Assembly: GCF_023701745.1 (NCBI RefSeq)
Contig: NZ_JAJOZB010000001.1
Coordinates: 8,851,001-8,915,000, forward strand
Direction: 5' to 3'
Source of the DNA: Streptomyces sp. RKAG293
Lineage (GTDB): Bacteria > Actinomycetota > Actinomycetes > Streptomycetales > Streptomycetaceae
Length of the DNA: 64,000 nucleotides
Each line of letters starts with the position of its first letter. Position 1 is the stretch's first letter. Below are positions 23,889-33,549 of the stretch, piece after piece. The translations under genes and the position numbers were made by a program. The notes under the pieces are model-generated. The model was not told the origin of the DNA and did no database searches. It saw nothing but the letters and a program-made list of their open reading frames with translations.

Positions 23889-24452
23889 ATGGACGACACC
23901 GCCTTCCAGACACTGCTCCTCAGAGAAGAGGACCTCGAAGAGTCGTTCTTCGGCGAGGAACCGAGCGCCGCCTACGACCCCACCTTCGTTTCCGGTGACG
24001 AGTCCGGGCGCGCCATTGTCGACCTGACGAACATGCTGACGCACGGCACCCATCCCGAGGCGACGCAGCATGCCTCCGCGCTGTTCACGAACGTCGTGGG
24101 CTCGGTGGTATTCCACCACGTCACACGGTTCGGCCAGCAGGCCTGCCGGCAGGTGTTCGAGGAGATCTCCGCCGCGGTACGCGACTGCACGCACTACCGC
24201 ATGGAACTGAACGACGGCGTCCAGCTCGACATCACGAAGGTCGGCCTGGAACCCATCTCCGTCGGGGACGGCAGCTTCCTGGTGCGGTGGCTTTCCACCG
24301 TCGAACACTTCCGTATCGAGACCGCCTGGGTCCTCGTGATGAAGGACGACATCCTTTCCCTGGTGAACACCCGAATTCCGGACGAGTCCGAGCCCCGCCG
24401 CCTCGCGCGCATCGCGGTCGATCGCGTATCGGATCTGACGGGAACGCCATGA
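23889..24452 (+). CDS. unknown protein in the actinomycin operon
   Basis: I do not recognise this 187-residue protein. There is no signal peptide or membrane segment, and the N-terminus is acidic. The second half alternates strands and helices and contains a short CTHY stretch and a run DGSFLVRW. This faintly recalls the sensor-like fold of mycobacterial PknH/LpqN-type domains, but without a secretion signal; that is a weak impression. AGGAG lies seven bases before the ATG. It is nine bases after acmR, and its stop overlaps the next start as ATGA, so it is tightly coupled to the DUF6875-type gene and likely works with it. Confidence 0.75.
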   Translation: MDDTAFQTLLLREEDLEESFFGEEPSAAYDPTFVSGDESGRAIVDLTNMLTHGTHPEATQHASALFTNVVGSVVFHHVTRFGQQACRQVFEEISAAVRDCTHYRMELNDGVQLDITKVGLEPISVGDGSFLVRWLSTVEHFRIETAWVLVMKDDILSLVNTRIPDESEPRRLARIAVDRVSDLTGTP

Positions 24453-25081
24453 ATTCCACCGGATCTGTCGTCGATTTCGAGTCCGTGCTCGAGTCGGTCG
24501 ACCTGTGGCTGACCGACTACATCGCGACCAGCCATCCAGAGATCGGTCGAATGGGTCCCATCTGCCCGTTCGTGGCGCCTTCCCGCAAGAACAGAACCAT
24601 GGAGATCCGCATACGCCTGGTCGGGCACGCGCCGACCCCCGACCTGGTGGAGGAGATCGTACGGAGCAGCCTCCACGAGTACTCACTGACCTCGTGGCAG
24701 GGACGGAATCCCATGCTGCGCGCCATGGTGGTCGTCCTTCCCGATCTCCACAGCGAGGACACCGAGCTGCTCGACAAGGCTCAGGAACGCGTCAAGGACG
24801 ACTACGTGGCGCAGGGCCTCATGGTCGGTCAGTTCCACGAGAACTGTGATGTCAGGGCAGCAAGGAATCCGCAGTTCGCTGTGAGCAAGGCGCCCGTACC
24901 CGTCATCGCCATTCGCTCCATCGCCCTGCATGACATCTTCTTCCTGTCCGAGCGGGCGGAGTGGTTCCAGAAATACCGTGAGAAGTTCGGCAAGTTCTTC
25001 GGACCGCAGACCGCGCCGATGGACGCGATCCTGGTGGAGCGTTACCGGAAGTCCGAACGGGACTACGGATACCGGGACTGA
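24449..25081 (+). CDS. DUF6875-type protein, copy 2 (actinomycin cluster)
   Basis: A 210-residue soluble protein, paralogue of the gene at 71-703. Both share GP(V/I)CPFVAP, a following R(V/I)RLVG strand, GQFHE(K/N)C and AARNP-F-V. The ATG overlaps the previous stop (ATGA). The two copies sit at the far ends of the divergent operons, transcribed outward. The actinomycin cluster of S. chrysomallus is known to have mirrored duplicated arms around the synthetase genes; this pair may be what such a duplication leaves. Biochemical function is unknown to me. Confidence 0.78.
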   Translation: MNSTGSVVDFESVLESVDLWLTDYIATSHPEIGRMGPICPFVAPSRKNRTMEIRIRLVGHAPTPDLVEEIVRSSLHEYSLTSWQGRNPMLRAMVVVLPDLHSEDTELLDKAQERVKDDYVAQGLMVGQFHENCDVRAARNPQFAVSKAPVPVIAIRSIALHDIFFLSERAEWFQKYREKFGKFFGPQTAPMDAILVERYRKSERDYGYRD

Positions 25082-25191
25082 CCTCGCCGTTGCGGTTCAG
25101 CGACGTCGTGGGGTCTCGGCTCGCCACCCGCGCCTAGGAGGGGGACCATGGAGCAGAGGGGCGGTACGGGGGCCGAGCCAAGGAGGCGCCC

Positions 25192-26904
25192 GTGTCGCAC
25201 ACCCGATCCATCGACGTACTGATCGCGGGCGCCGGACCGGTGGGTCTGAGCGCGGCCGCGGAGCTCCGCCGCCGTGGGGTGCGCTGTCGGCTCATCGACC
25301 GGCTGCCGGCCCGCCTCCCGTATGCCAAGGCCGTCGGCATCCAGCCGCGCACCCTGGAGATCTGGGACCGGATGGGCCTGGCCCGCGCCGTCCTGGAAGC
25401 CGCTGTTCCGATGCGCGGCCAGCTGATCTACGTCAACGGCCGGGAGCAGGCGCGGATCGACCTTGAGCTGCCGCCCGAGGTGCCCTACGGATTCGCCGCG
25501 CTCCCGCAGTACGAGACCGAGCGCCTGTTGGAGGAGTACGTCAGGGGCCTGGGCACGGCGATCGAGCGCTCCACCGAGTTGCTGTCGTTCACCCAGGACG
25601 CGGACGGAGTCACCGCCCGGCTGCTGACCGCGTCCGGCGGTGCCGAGGAGGTCCGTACGCGCTATCTGATCGGCTGCGACGGAGCACACAGCACGGTGCG
25701 CAAAGGGTTGGGACTCGGCTTCGAGGGCGGCGCCTTCGCTGAGGAGTACATGCTGGCCGACGTGGAGGCGGACTGGGACCTTCCGCCGGGGTACGGCGTG
25801 CGCTCCATGCACCGTACCGACGACGGGGCCACGGACGACCTGCTGGTGTGTATCCCGCTGCCCGGCGCAGGACGGTACCGCATGTCGATGCTGGTCCCGC
25901 CAGAACTCTCCACCCAGGCGACAGAGCAGGCGACAGACCGGGGGCCCGAGCAGACGGGCGGCGTAGCGCACGGCCTGGAGGGCGGCCGGATCCCGGAGCT
26001 GTCGCATATCCAGGCCGTCGTGGACCGTTTGGCCCCCCGGCCGGCCACCCTCTCCACCATGCGCTGGTCCTCCGTCTTCCGCATCAGCCACCGGATCGTG
26101 GACCGCTACGCCGACGGCCGGGTCTTCGTCGCGGGCGACGCCGCCCACATCCACCCCCCGACCGGCGCCCAGGGCATGAACACCGGTATCCAGGACGCCT
26201 GCAACCTGGCCTGGAAACTTGCGCTCGTCATTAACGGTGAGGCCGGGCCGGCCCTGCTCACCAGCTACGACGCGGAACGTCGCCCCGTTGGCGAGGAGGT
26301 CGTCGGCCGGACGGTCCGGCACGCCACCCACGGCATCGAGGCCGACCCGGACGACCCGCGGACCATCATGCTCCGCGAAGCCCAACTCCTCGTCGGCTAC
26401 CGGGACGGCCCACTCGCCGACAGCCCCTACGGGCCGACCGGCGCACCCCAGCCCGGTGACCGGGCACCGGACTGCGCCGGCTTGACCACTCCCATCGCCG
26501 CCTATTCGCTGCGCCTGTTCGACATGCTGCGCGGCCGCACGGGGCACGTGCTGCTGCTGTACACGGCCGAGGCAGCCGACCTGGCCGATGCCGCCGACGC
26601 CGCCGGGGTGCTGCGGATGACCGGCAGCGGCCCCGACACCTCCGACGGCCCGGAGCTCGAGACCGGCCCGCAGAGCCCGCGGACCATCGCCGTCCTGGCC
26701 CGCGAAACCGCATCGACCGATCCCGGAGCCCCGGCCGTCCCCGGATACCGTGACGCCGCCGGGGAGTTCGCCCGGCTCTACCGGCCTGAGGGCCCGACCG
26801 GATTCCTCGTCCGCCCGGACGGATACCTCGGCGCGCGCTTCCCACTGGCCGACACCAAGGCGGCTCTGTCCAGCTACGGTGCAGCCCTGTCCGCACCGGC
26901 CTGA
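25192..26904 (+). CDS. class A FAD-dependent aromatic hydroxylase
   Basis: A 570-residue flavoprotein of the PheA/TfdB-like, p-hydroxybenzoate-hydroxylase fold. FAD motif GAGPVGL near residue 17, the DG motif near 160 (IGCDGAHS), and GDAAHIHPPTGAQGMNTG near 314-331. A thioredoxin-like C-terminal region follows, as in phenol hydroxylases. The GTG start has AGGAGG five bases upstream. It lies 110 bp after the DUF6875-type gene on the same strand and could be the last gene of the actinomycin operon, or an unrelated neighbour. It is not kynurenine 3-monooxygenase by sequence character. The substrate is unknown. Confidence 0.85.
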   Translation: MSHTRSIDVLIAGAGPVGLSAAAELRRRGVRCRLIDRLPARLPYAKAVGIQPRTLEIWDRMGLARAVLEAAVPMRGQLIYVNGREQARIDLELPPEVPYGFAALPQYETERLLEEYVRGLGTAIERSTELLSFTQDADGVTARLLTASGGAEEVRTRYLIGCDGAHSTVRKGLGLGFEGGAFAEEYMLADVEADWDLPPGYGVRSMHRTDDGATDDLLVCIPLPGAGRYRMSMLVPPELSTQATEQATDRGPEQTGGVAHGLEGGRIPELSHIQAVVDRLAPRPATLSTMRWSSVFRISHRIVDRYADGRVFVAGDAAHIHPPTGAQGMNTGIQDACNLAWKLALVINGEAGPALLTSYDAERRPVGEEVVGRTVRHATHGIEADPDDPRTIMLREAQLLVGYRDGPLADSPYGPTGAPQPGDRAPDCAGLTTPIAAYSLRLFDMLRGRTGHVLLLYTAEAADLADAADAAGVLRMTGSGPDTSDGPELETGPQSPRTIAVLARETASTDPGAPAVPGYRDAAGEFARLYRPEGPTGFLVRPDGYLGARFPLADTKAALSSYGAALSAPA

Positions 26905-26964
26905 ACACTCTGCCCGGCCGCGCCGAAGTCAACGTTCCACCGTTCCAGCGTTCGGCCACCCGGC

Positions 26965-28569
26965 TCAGTCGACGAGTACGCCGGGGTTGAGGATGCCGTG
27001 GGGGTCGAGGGCGTGCTTGGCGGCGCGCAGGGCGAGCGCGAAGGGTTCGGGGCGTTGGCGATCGTACTCAGGGCGGTGGTCGCGGCCGACGGCGTGGTGG
27101 TGGGTGATGGTGGCGCGGTGGCGGTGGAGAACGTCGCCTGCGACGGTCTTGAGGTGGTCCCAGATGGCGACCTCGTCGCCGGGGCGGCCGGCGGCGAGGA
27201 CCGTGAAGTAGGGGGCGGCGCCGTCGGGGTAGACGTGGGTGAGGCGGCAGTTGATGGTGGCGGGGTGGCCGGTGATGTCGCGTGCGGCGGTCCCGACCTC
27301 GGTGCGGACGGCGTCGATGAGGGCGGGCAGCCGGCTCCAGGTGGTAGCCGTCTCGAAGGTCTCGACCACGGCTCCCATCCTGGCCAGGCCGTCGCGCAGG
27401 TAGGGCATGCGCAGAAAGGTGGAGCGCCAGGCACCGACGGCGGCATCGGCCGGGGCGCCGGCCTCGGCGGCGGACTCACCGCCACGTCCGCCGTGTGCGC
27501 GGGCGAGGTCGAGGGCCTGGGCGAGGTGAGCGTGAACGGGTGCGGTGGCGGACTCGAAGCCGAGGACGAGTATCGAGGAGCCGTCTCGGGAGGCGCCGGC
27601 GAGTGCTGCCTCGCCGGCGTCGAGCAGGCGGCAGTTGGCGGGGGTGAGGTCGGACTGGGCGATGGCCCGTACCCCGTTCAGCGCGGCGTGGAAGTCGGTG
27701 AAGGCGACGGAGGCGGAGGCTCTGTGGCGGGGGCGTTCCTGCACGCGCACCCAGGCCTCGGTGATGACGCCGAGAGCGCCTTCGGAGCCGAGGAAGAGCC
27801 GGTCGGGGGAGGGCCCGGCGCCTGAGGCGGGCAGCTGCCAGGACGTGCTGGTACCGGCGGGAGTGACCACGCGCAGGGACTGGGTGAAGTCGTCGATGTG
27901 GGTGCGGCCGGTGGCGTAGTGGCCGCCTGCCCGGGTGGCGAGCCAGCCGCCGAGGGTGGAGAACTCGAAGCTCTGCGGGAAGTGGCGCAGGGTCAGGCCG
28001 TGGGGACGGAGCTGGTCCTCCAGCGCGGGGCCGAAGGTGCCGGCCTGGATGCGAGCGGCGCGGCTGTCGGTGTCGATCTCCAGCACCTGGTCCATGGCGG
28101 TCAGGTCGAGGGACATGACGGCATGGTGGGTGTCTCCGCGGTACTCGACACCTCCGGTGACGGAGGAGCCGCCGCCGAAGGGGACCACGGCGACGTGGTG
28201 TTGGCCGGCCCACTCCAGCAGATCGGCCACGTCCTGGTCGCGGGTCGGGTGGGCGACCAGGTCGGGGATCCGGCCGGGCTGCCCGCGCAGGGCACGGATG
28301 ACGTCGCGATAGGCCTTGCCCATGGCATGGGCGGCGCGCGGTTCGGGGTCGGCGGTGACCAGGTGGGCGAGGCTCCGCGGGGGCTCGGCACCGGGGCGTC
28401 CGATGCTCTGGTCGGCGATCCGGGGGACCGGCAGCGGGCGCGGGAGGGTGCCGGGCAGCAGGGCGCCCATGGCGGCGCACTCGGCGTCGTCGGGTTGGGC
28501 GTCGGCCCAGCCCCATCCCCACCAGGAGCGGACGCGGGAGGTGCGGGGAGCGGTCGTGGCGTCGGGCAT
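26965..28569 (-). CDS. FAD-linked oxidase, alkyl-DHAP synthase-like
   Basis: A 534-residue protein with a PCMH-type FAD domain: PFGGGSSVTGG near residue 137, then the LGSEGALGVIT motif near 260. The C-terminus ends HGILNPGVLVD, typical of FAD-linked oxidases (VAO family). The N-terminal WWGWGWAD recalls alkyldihydroxyacetonephosphate-synthase-like proteins. Such enzymes oxidise hydroxy acids or build ether lipids; the substrate here is unknown. GGAG is nine bases before the ATG. It diverges from a TetR gene across an inverted repeat, so TetR control is likely. Convergent with the hydroxylase on its left. Confidence 0.82.
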   Translation of the reverse strand: MPDATTAPRTSRVRSWWGWGWADAQPDDAECAAMGALLPGTLPRPLPVPRIADQSIGRPGAEPPRSLAHLVTADPEPRAAHAMGKAYRDVIRALRGQPGRIPDLVAHPTRDQDVADLLEWAGQHHVAVVPFGGGSSVTGGVEYRGDTHHAVMSLDLTAMDQVLEIDTDSRAARIQAGTFGPALEDQLRPHGLTLRHFPQSFEFSTLGGWLATRAGGHYATGRTHIDDFTQSLRVVTPAGTSTSWQLPASGAGPSPDRLFLGSEGALGVITEAWVRVQERPRHRASASVAFTDFHAALNGVRAIAQSDLTPANCRLLDAGEAALAGASRDGSSILVLGFESATAPVHAHLAQALDLARAHGGRGGESAAEAGAPADAAVGAWRSTFLRMPYLRDGLARMGAVVETFETATTWSRLPALIDAVRTEVGTAARDITGHPATINCRLTHVYPDGAAPYFTVLAAGRPGDEVAIWDHLKTVAGDVLHRHRATITHHHAVGRDHRPEYDRQRPEPFALALRAAKHALDPHGILNPGVLVD

Positions 28570-28596
28570 GGGTCCGGTACTCCATGGTGACTGAGG

Positions 28597-28620
28597 GTAA
28601 TGTACCTGCTGGTAAATTAC
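28597..28620. promoter_or_regulatory. inverted repeat, candidate TetR operator
   Basis: GTAATGTACC - TGCT - GGTAAATTAC, ten-base arms with one mismatch, centred between the divergent oxidase and TetR genes. It is AT-rich against the local background. Probably bound by the TetR protein at 28641. Confidence 0.65.
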
Positions 28621-28640
28621 GTTAGGGTAATATCAACGTC

Positions 28641-29261
28641 ATGACCACCCCCGAAGGCAGGGCCGGCACCAAAGGCGTCCCACGGGCCCGCCGTGAGCAG
28701 CAGATCCTGGCAGCCGCCACCGAGGAGTTCGGGCGCCACGGCTACGGCGCCGCATCGCTGGCCGCCATCGCCGCACGCGTCGGCGTCACCAAGACGCTGC
28801 TGCACCAGTACTTCGGCGCCAAGCAGGACCTCTTCCTCGCCTGCCTGACCCCGGTCGGCGACCGATTGCTGGACGCCATGCGCGATGCGATGGCGGAGGG
28901 CGACGCCACCGCATCGCGCACACCACTGCTGGTGCTGCGCGGCATCTTCACCGCCCTGGACGGCCGACGTGAGGGGTGGTTCGTGCTCTACGACGCCTCG
29001 CTGCCCGCCGACAGCGAGCCCGCCCGCACCGCCGCGCGCTACCGGACCGCCATCGACCAGCTCGCCGCAACCGGCACCGCCGACCTGCTGCGCGCGACCG
29101 GGTCCCCCGACCCACTCGATGCGGACGCACTCAAATACGCCTGGCGGGGCCTGGTCACCGCCCTGGTTCGCTGGTGGATCAATCACCCCGACCAATCCCC
29201 GGACGCCATGGCGGAACGCTGCGCCCGCCTCTTCGCCGCCACCGGCAGAGCTTTCGACTGA
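28641..29261 (+). CDS. TetR-family regulator
   Basis: A 206-residue TetR-type repressor. The N-terminal helix-turn-helix (~residues 18-62) ends with KTLLHQYFGAKQDLF, the usual recognition-helix pattern. The C-terminal half is a helical ligand/dimer domain. The ATG is only about 20 bases past the inverted repeat, with no clear ribosome site, so the message may be nearly leaderless. Divergent to the FAD-linked oxidase, which it probably controls along with itself. Confidence 0.88.
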   Translation: MTTPEGRAGTKGVPRARREQQILAAATEEFGRHGYGAASLAAIAARVGVTKTLLHQYFGAKQDLFLACLTPVGDRLLDAMRDAMAEGDATASRTPLLVLRGIFTALDGRREGWFVLYDASLPADSEPARTAARYRTAIDQLAATGTADLLRATGSPDPLDADALKYAWRGLVTALVRWWINHPDQSPDAMAERCARLFAATGRAFD

Positions 29262-29336
29262 AACGCCGCCTTGGCGGGTGACGACCTGTGGCACCCGGGC
29301 CGTCGTAGCGCCTGCCCGGGTGGTACGAAGTCCAGT

Positions 29337-29998
<662 letters not shown>

Positions 29999-30002
<4 letters not shown>

Positions 30003-30580
30003 CCGGGGGCGGACCCGTCGGTGAAGTGCGGCAGAACCATGTCGATCAGCGCGGTGAGGTCGGCATCGGACATGGGCTCGCCGGTCATGCCCATGCGGTG
30101 GAGCAGGGCTCCGACCACGACGTCGATGAAGAACAGGACCCGGGGCTCCGAATCGCCGAGTGCGTCCTGGAGCGCGCGCCGGTACGGGTCCTGGAAGCGC
30201 GTGGACAGGATCTCGCGCAGGGCCGGGTCGCTGACGGCGTCACTGAACACGCCGGCGAACGCGTCCCCCACCCCGGGCTCGCCGATCTTCCCCGCGATCC
30301 AGCGGACGGCCGAGGACATGAGCACAGCCCGGTCAGGTCCTTCCAGCGGCGCCGGGCCGAGCGCGTCCAGCAGGCAGTCCACGATCAGTTCGCCCTTCGA
30401 CGGCCAGCGCCGGTAGACGGTCGACTTCGCGACGCCGGCCGCGGCAGCGATGCGCTCGACGGTGGCGCGCGCGTAGCCGAGCTCCTGGACCGTGCTCAGG
30501 GTGGCCGCGAAGACCGCGTCGTTGAGGCCGGCGCGCGGGCGACCGGGGGGTCTGGCGGATGCGGTCGTTGCCATTCCCAC
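29999..30580 (-). CDS. TetR-family regulator
   Basis: A 193-residue TetR-type protein. The HTH is clear near residues 18-64, with VAKSTVYRRWPSKGELI at the end of the DNA-binding domain. The C-terminal ligand domain has the length usual for the family. The start is GTG 30580 with AAGGGG six bases upstream; the in-frame ATG at 30574 is less well placed. It diverges from an alpha/beta hydrolase across repeated ATACCT/AGGTA boxes, which suggests it represses that gene and itself. Its 3' end overlaps the stop of thpR. Confidence 0.88.
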
Positions 30581-30581
30581 A

Positions 30582-30623
30582 CGATACCCCTTTCCGATAC
30601 CTTAGGTTTCGATACCTGAGGTA
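30582..30623. promoter_or_regulatory. repeated palindromic boxes between TetR and hydrolase genes
   Basis: CGATACC occurs three times (30582, 30595, 30610). Two overlap short perfect palindromes, ACCTTAGGT (30599-30607) and TACCTGAGGTA (30613-30623). They occupy the small divergent gap and are likely the operator of the TetR protein encoded leftward. Confidence 0.65.
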
Positions 30624-30651
30624 GCGTAACTCTCTGAGCAAGGAGAAGATC

Positions 30652-31614
30652 ATGAGCGAGGTCACTGCAACGGTGCGGCCGCCGGAGCCCAACTGGGCGG
30701 CCGTCACGGCCGAGGAACTGGTCGCCTACCGCGACGCCGAGAACCGCTTCCGGGCGTCCAGCACGGCACGGGCTTTCACCGGGGAACCGGATCCCGGTGC
30801 CGCGATCCGCTGGGAGAAGGTGGCACTGCCCGGTCGCGAACTGCCGGTACGGGTGTACCGGCCGGCCTCCGGTCCGGCCGGCGACGGCGCCGGCCGGACC
30901 GGCCTGCCACTCGTGCTCCACGTGCACGGAGGCGGGTTCGTCGGCACGGCGGTGCAGAGTGACTGGGTCAACAGTCACCTCGCCGCCCGACTGCCCGCGG
31001 TCGTCGTCTCGGTGGAGCACCGCCTCCTCGCTCCGGCCAGTCCGCTGGCGGCGGCCGTCGACGACGGCTGGGACGTGCTCCAGCACGTGGTGCGGCATGC
31101 CGTGCAGTGGGGCATCGACCCGGCGCGGGCCGTCGTCTTCGGGGAGAGCTGCGGCGCGTTGATCTGCGCCATGGCGGCGATCCGGGCCGCAGAGGCCGGG
31201 CTGCGCCTCACGGCGCAGGTGCTGGTCAACCCCGCTGTCGATGTCACCGAGACGATGTTGGACTACGCCTCGGCCACCGAGCACGCGTCCAGCCCGACCC
31301 TTGCCGAGCCCCAACTGCTCCTGTTCCAGAGGCTCGCCGTTCCAACGGGGACCGACTCCCGCGCCCTCTCGCCGCTCTATGCCGACAATCTCGACGGACT
31401 GGCCCCAGCGCTCGTGGTGGTGCCGACCCACGATCCCGTGGCCGATCACGGCCGCCGCTACGCGGAGCGACTGCGAGCGGCCGGGACGCCCGCGCGGCTC
31501 ACCGAATACCCCGGAGCGCGACACGCGTTCCTCAGCATGCCCGGCGTGGAGCCGCAGGCCGGGGCAGCGCGGGCGGAGATCCTCGAGTTCCTCCGGTTCT
31601 CCTTCGCCACCTGA
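30652..31614 (+). CDS. alpha/beta hydrolase, HSL-type esterase
   Basis: A 320-residue esterase/lipase of the hormone-sensitive-lipase family. HVHGGGF near residue 88 forms the oxyanion hole, the nucleophile serine is in FGESCGA near 160, and Asp and His fit THDPVADHG near 262 and GARHAF near 289. No signal peptide, so cytoplasmic. AAGGAG precedes the ATG. Probably repressed by the divergent TetR protein. The natural ester is unknown. Confidence 0.88.
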   Translation: MSEVTATVRPPEPNWAAVTAEELVAYRDAENRFRASSTARAFTGEPDPGAAIRWEKVALPGRELPVRVYRPASGPAGDGAGRTGLPLVLHVHGGGFVGTAVQSDWVNSHLAARLPAVVVSVEHRLLAPASPLAAAVDDGWDVLQHVVRHAVQWGIDPARAVVFGESCGALICAMAAIRAAEAGLRLTAQVLVNPAVDVTETMLDYASATEHASSPTLAEPQLLLFQRLAVPTGTDSRALSPLYADNLDGLAPALVVVPTHDPVADHGRRYAERLRAAGTPARLTEYPGARHAFLSMPGVEPQAGAARAEILEFLRFSFAT

Positions 31615-31633
31615 CCTGCCCGCGCGCCGGCGG

Positions 31634-32413
31634 TCAGCCGCGCACGTGCAGCCCGAAACCCCCACGGCCCGCGGGCTCCAGTCCCTCCTTGAGGTGCAGC
31701 GAGGGGATCTCGTAGTCACCGAAGTTCTGCCGCCGGAACGCGATCGGCTCAGTCGACTCCAGGGTGAGCAGGCGTTGCTCCCAGGCCTTGGCGACGTCCG
31801 TGTAGTCCTCGCCGGTCATCCGGTCGGTGCCGTAGAGGACGAACGGCGGCAGCACTTCGATGCCCGGGTAGTAGAGGATGCCGTGGTGGATCGGGAACAG
31901 CAGATCGTCGATGGGGCCGTTGATCCCGCGAGCGGCGTAATGGGACTCCGGGCCGCCGGCGGTCACCGACAGCAGGGCCTTCCGGCCCGCGAGGGTGCCT
32001 TCGCCGAAGCGCTCGCCGTACTTGGTGTCGCTGTGCTCGCCGACGCCGTACGCGAAGTGGTGGGTGAACACCCGGTCCACCCAGCCTTTGAGGATCGCGG
32101 GCATCGAGTACCACCACAGCGGGAACTGGAAGATGATCGTGTCGGCCCACAGCAGCTTCTCCTGCTCGGCGCGGACGTCCGGGGTGAGCGTCCCGGCGTC
32201 GAAGGCCCGGCCGGAGTCCAGGGCGACCTTCAGCGGACGTGAGGCGTCGGGGCCGTAGTCCGCGGCGTCCACGACCGCCTTCCAGTTCATCGCGTACAGA
32301 TCGCTCACCCGTACCTCGTGCCCGGCGGCCTCCAAGGTGGACACCGCGAGGTCCTTCAGTGAGCTGTTGAGCGATTTCGGCTCCGGGTGGGCGTGGACGA
32401 TCAGCGTCTTCAC
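31634..32413 (-). CDS. NAD(P)H quinone oxidoreductase-type flavoprotein
   Basis: A 259-residue flavodoxin-fold protein of the NQO1/KefF/MdaB group. It begins TLIVHAHPEPKSLNSSL, the FMN/FAD phosphate-binding start, and has FQFPLWWYSMPAILKGWVD near residue 95, the isoalloxazine-binding stretch. Members reduce quinones or nitro compounds with two electrons. Start is GTG 32413 with AAGGAG just upstream. Divergent from an XRE regulator with tandem repeats between them, so probably its target. It converges on the esterase gene. Confidence 0.87.
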   Translation of the reverse strand: MKTLIVHAHPEPKSLNSSLKDLAVSTLEAAGHEVRVSDLYAMNWKAVVDAADYGPDASRPLKVALDSGRAFDAGTLTPDVRAEQEKLLWADTIIFQFPLWWYSMPAILKGWVDRVFTHHFAYGVGEHSDTKYGERFGEGTLAGRKALLSVTAGGPESHYAARGINGPIDDLLFPIHHGILYYPGIEVLPPFVLYGTDRMTGEDYTDVAKAWEQRLLTLESTEPIAFRRQNFGDYEIPSLHLKEGLEPAGRGGFGLHVRG

Positions 32414-32421
32414 GGGAACTC

Positions 32422-32460
32422 CTTCGGATCGGACGTCTTCGGATCGGATGCCTTCGATCC
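32422..32460. repeat. tandem 15-bp repeat in a divergent promoter
   Basis: CTTCGGATCGGACGT, then CTTCGGATCGGATGC, then a partial CTTCGATCC. It starts at the ribosome-binding site of the flavoprotein gene and runs toward the XRE gene. Possible operator array for that regulator. Confidence 0.6.
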
Positions 32461-32589
32461 TGGGCGCCGCGGCGCCCGGTGTTCAGGGGCGCCGCTTCCG
32501 TCGGACCGGACTTCCTGGTATCGGCAGGGCCACCCTCGCGGGCACTTCGCGGGCGCTCCACCGGGACCACCGAGGCCATACTGGGAGGC

Positions 32590-33438
32590 ATGGACGATCT
32601 TGCGGGCTTCCTGCGGACCCGGCGTTCCCGGGTCGATCCGGCGGCCGTGGGCATCCACACCGACAGCCGACGCCGGGTCGAAGGGCTGCGCCGCGAGGAG
32701 GTCGCGCACCTGTCCGGAGTGAGCGTCGACTACTACGTACGCCTGGAGCAGGGCCGCGCGACCCAGCCCTCCGAGCAGGTTCTCGACGCGCTCGCCGGTG
32801 TCCTCGGCCTCGACGAGACCGAACGCGGGCACCTCTACCGGCTCGCCCGGCAGCGCCGCCGCCGCGCGAAGGCGCCGGGCGGGCGGCTCCGGCCGGAGCT
32901 GCTGCGCGTCCTCGACCTGGTCGTCGACGCACCCGCGCTGATCATGGACCACCGTCTGGACGTGCTCGCCGGGAACCGCCTCGCCGGGCTCCTCTTCGGC
33001 CGGCCGGTGCCGGGCCTGAACACCGCACGGCACATCTTCCTCGAGGAGGCCGAGCGCGGCCTTTACGCGGACTGGGAGCAATGCACCCTCGATGTGGTCG
33101 GGCATCTGCGCCTGGCCGCCGGCAAGTACCCCGATGACCCCCGCCTGGCCTCGCTCATCGGCGAGTTGGCGATGGGCAGCGAGCGCTTCCGCCGGCTCTG
33201 GGCCCGCGCGGACGTGCGCGCCCGCACGCATGGCCGCAAGGCCTACCGGCACCCGCTGGTCGGGCTGCTGGAACTGCACCAGGAGAATTTCGCCCTGCCG
33301 GGCGAGACGGGCAGGGAGCTGCTGGTGCTGTCCGCGGCCCCCGGCAGCCCCGCCGAGGACGGGCTGCGCCTGCTCGCGGGCCTGGGCGCGGACAGCGGTG
33401 ACGCGTATCCCTCGGTGAACGCCCAGGTCCGCGAGTAA
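32590..33438 (+). CDS. XRE-family regulator with MmyB-like ligand domain
   Basis: A 282-residue regulator. The N-terminal HTH (~residues 8-70) shows the typical RREEVAHLSGVSVDYYVRLEQ signature, seen here in two overlapping pieces, RREEVAHL and SVDYYVRLEQG. The rest resembles the MmyB-like PAS-type ligand-binding region common in Streptomyces. The ATG at 32590 starts just before the conserved region; GGAGG is very close, one base away. Divergent from the flavoprotein gene, which it likely controls. Confidence 0.87.
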   Translation: MDDLAGFLRTRRSRVDPAAVGIHTDSRRRVEGLRREEVAHLSGVSVDYYVRLEQGRATQPSEQVLDALAGVLGLDETERGHLYRLARQRRRRAKAPGGRLRPELLRVLDLVVDAPALIMDHRLDVLAGNRLAGLLFGRPVPGLNTARHIFLEEAERGLYADWEQCTLDVVGHLRLAAGKYPDDPRLASLIGELAMGSERFRRLWARADVRARTHGRKAYRHPLVGLLELHQENFALPGETGRELLVLSAAPGSPAEDGLRLLAGLGADSGDAYPSVNAQVRE

Positions 33439-33549
33439 CGTCATGTCCGGCACCGGCCCCGGTCCTTGACCGGCGTATCTGCTTCACGGATGCTTTCGTT
33501 GCGATACGTGCGCTGCGTGCCGCAATGAGAAACCAGCCGAGGAGTAGTC

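Noticed and set aside
25192..26904. Kynurenine 3-monooxygenase for 4-MHA synthesis
   Set aside because: Motifs and length fit PheA/TfdB-like hydroxylases, not the KMO group.
33498..33526. TTGCG/CGCAA half-sites before mscR as another copy of the island palindrome
   Set aside because: The half-sites are 17 bases apart instead of five and the inner match is poor; left out of the regulon list.
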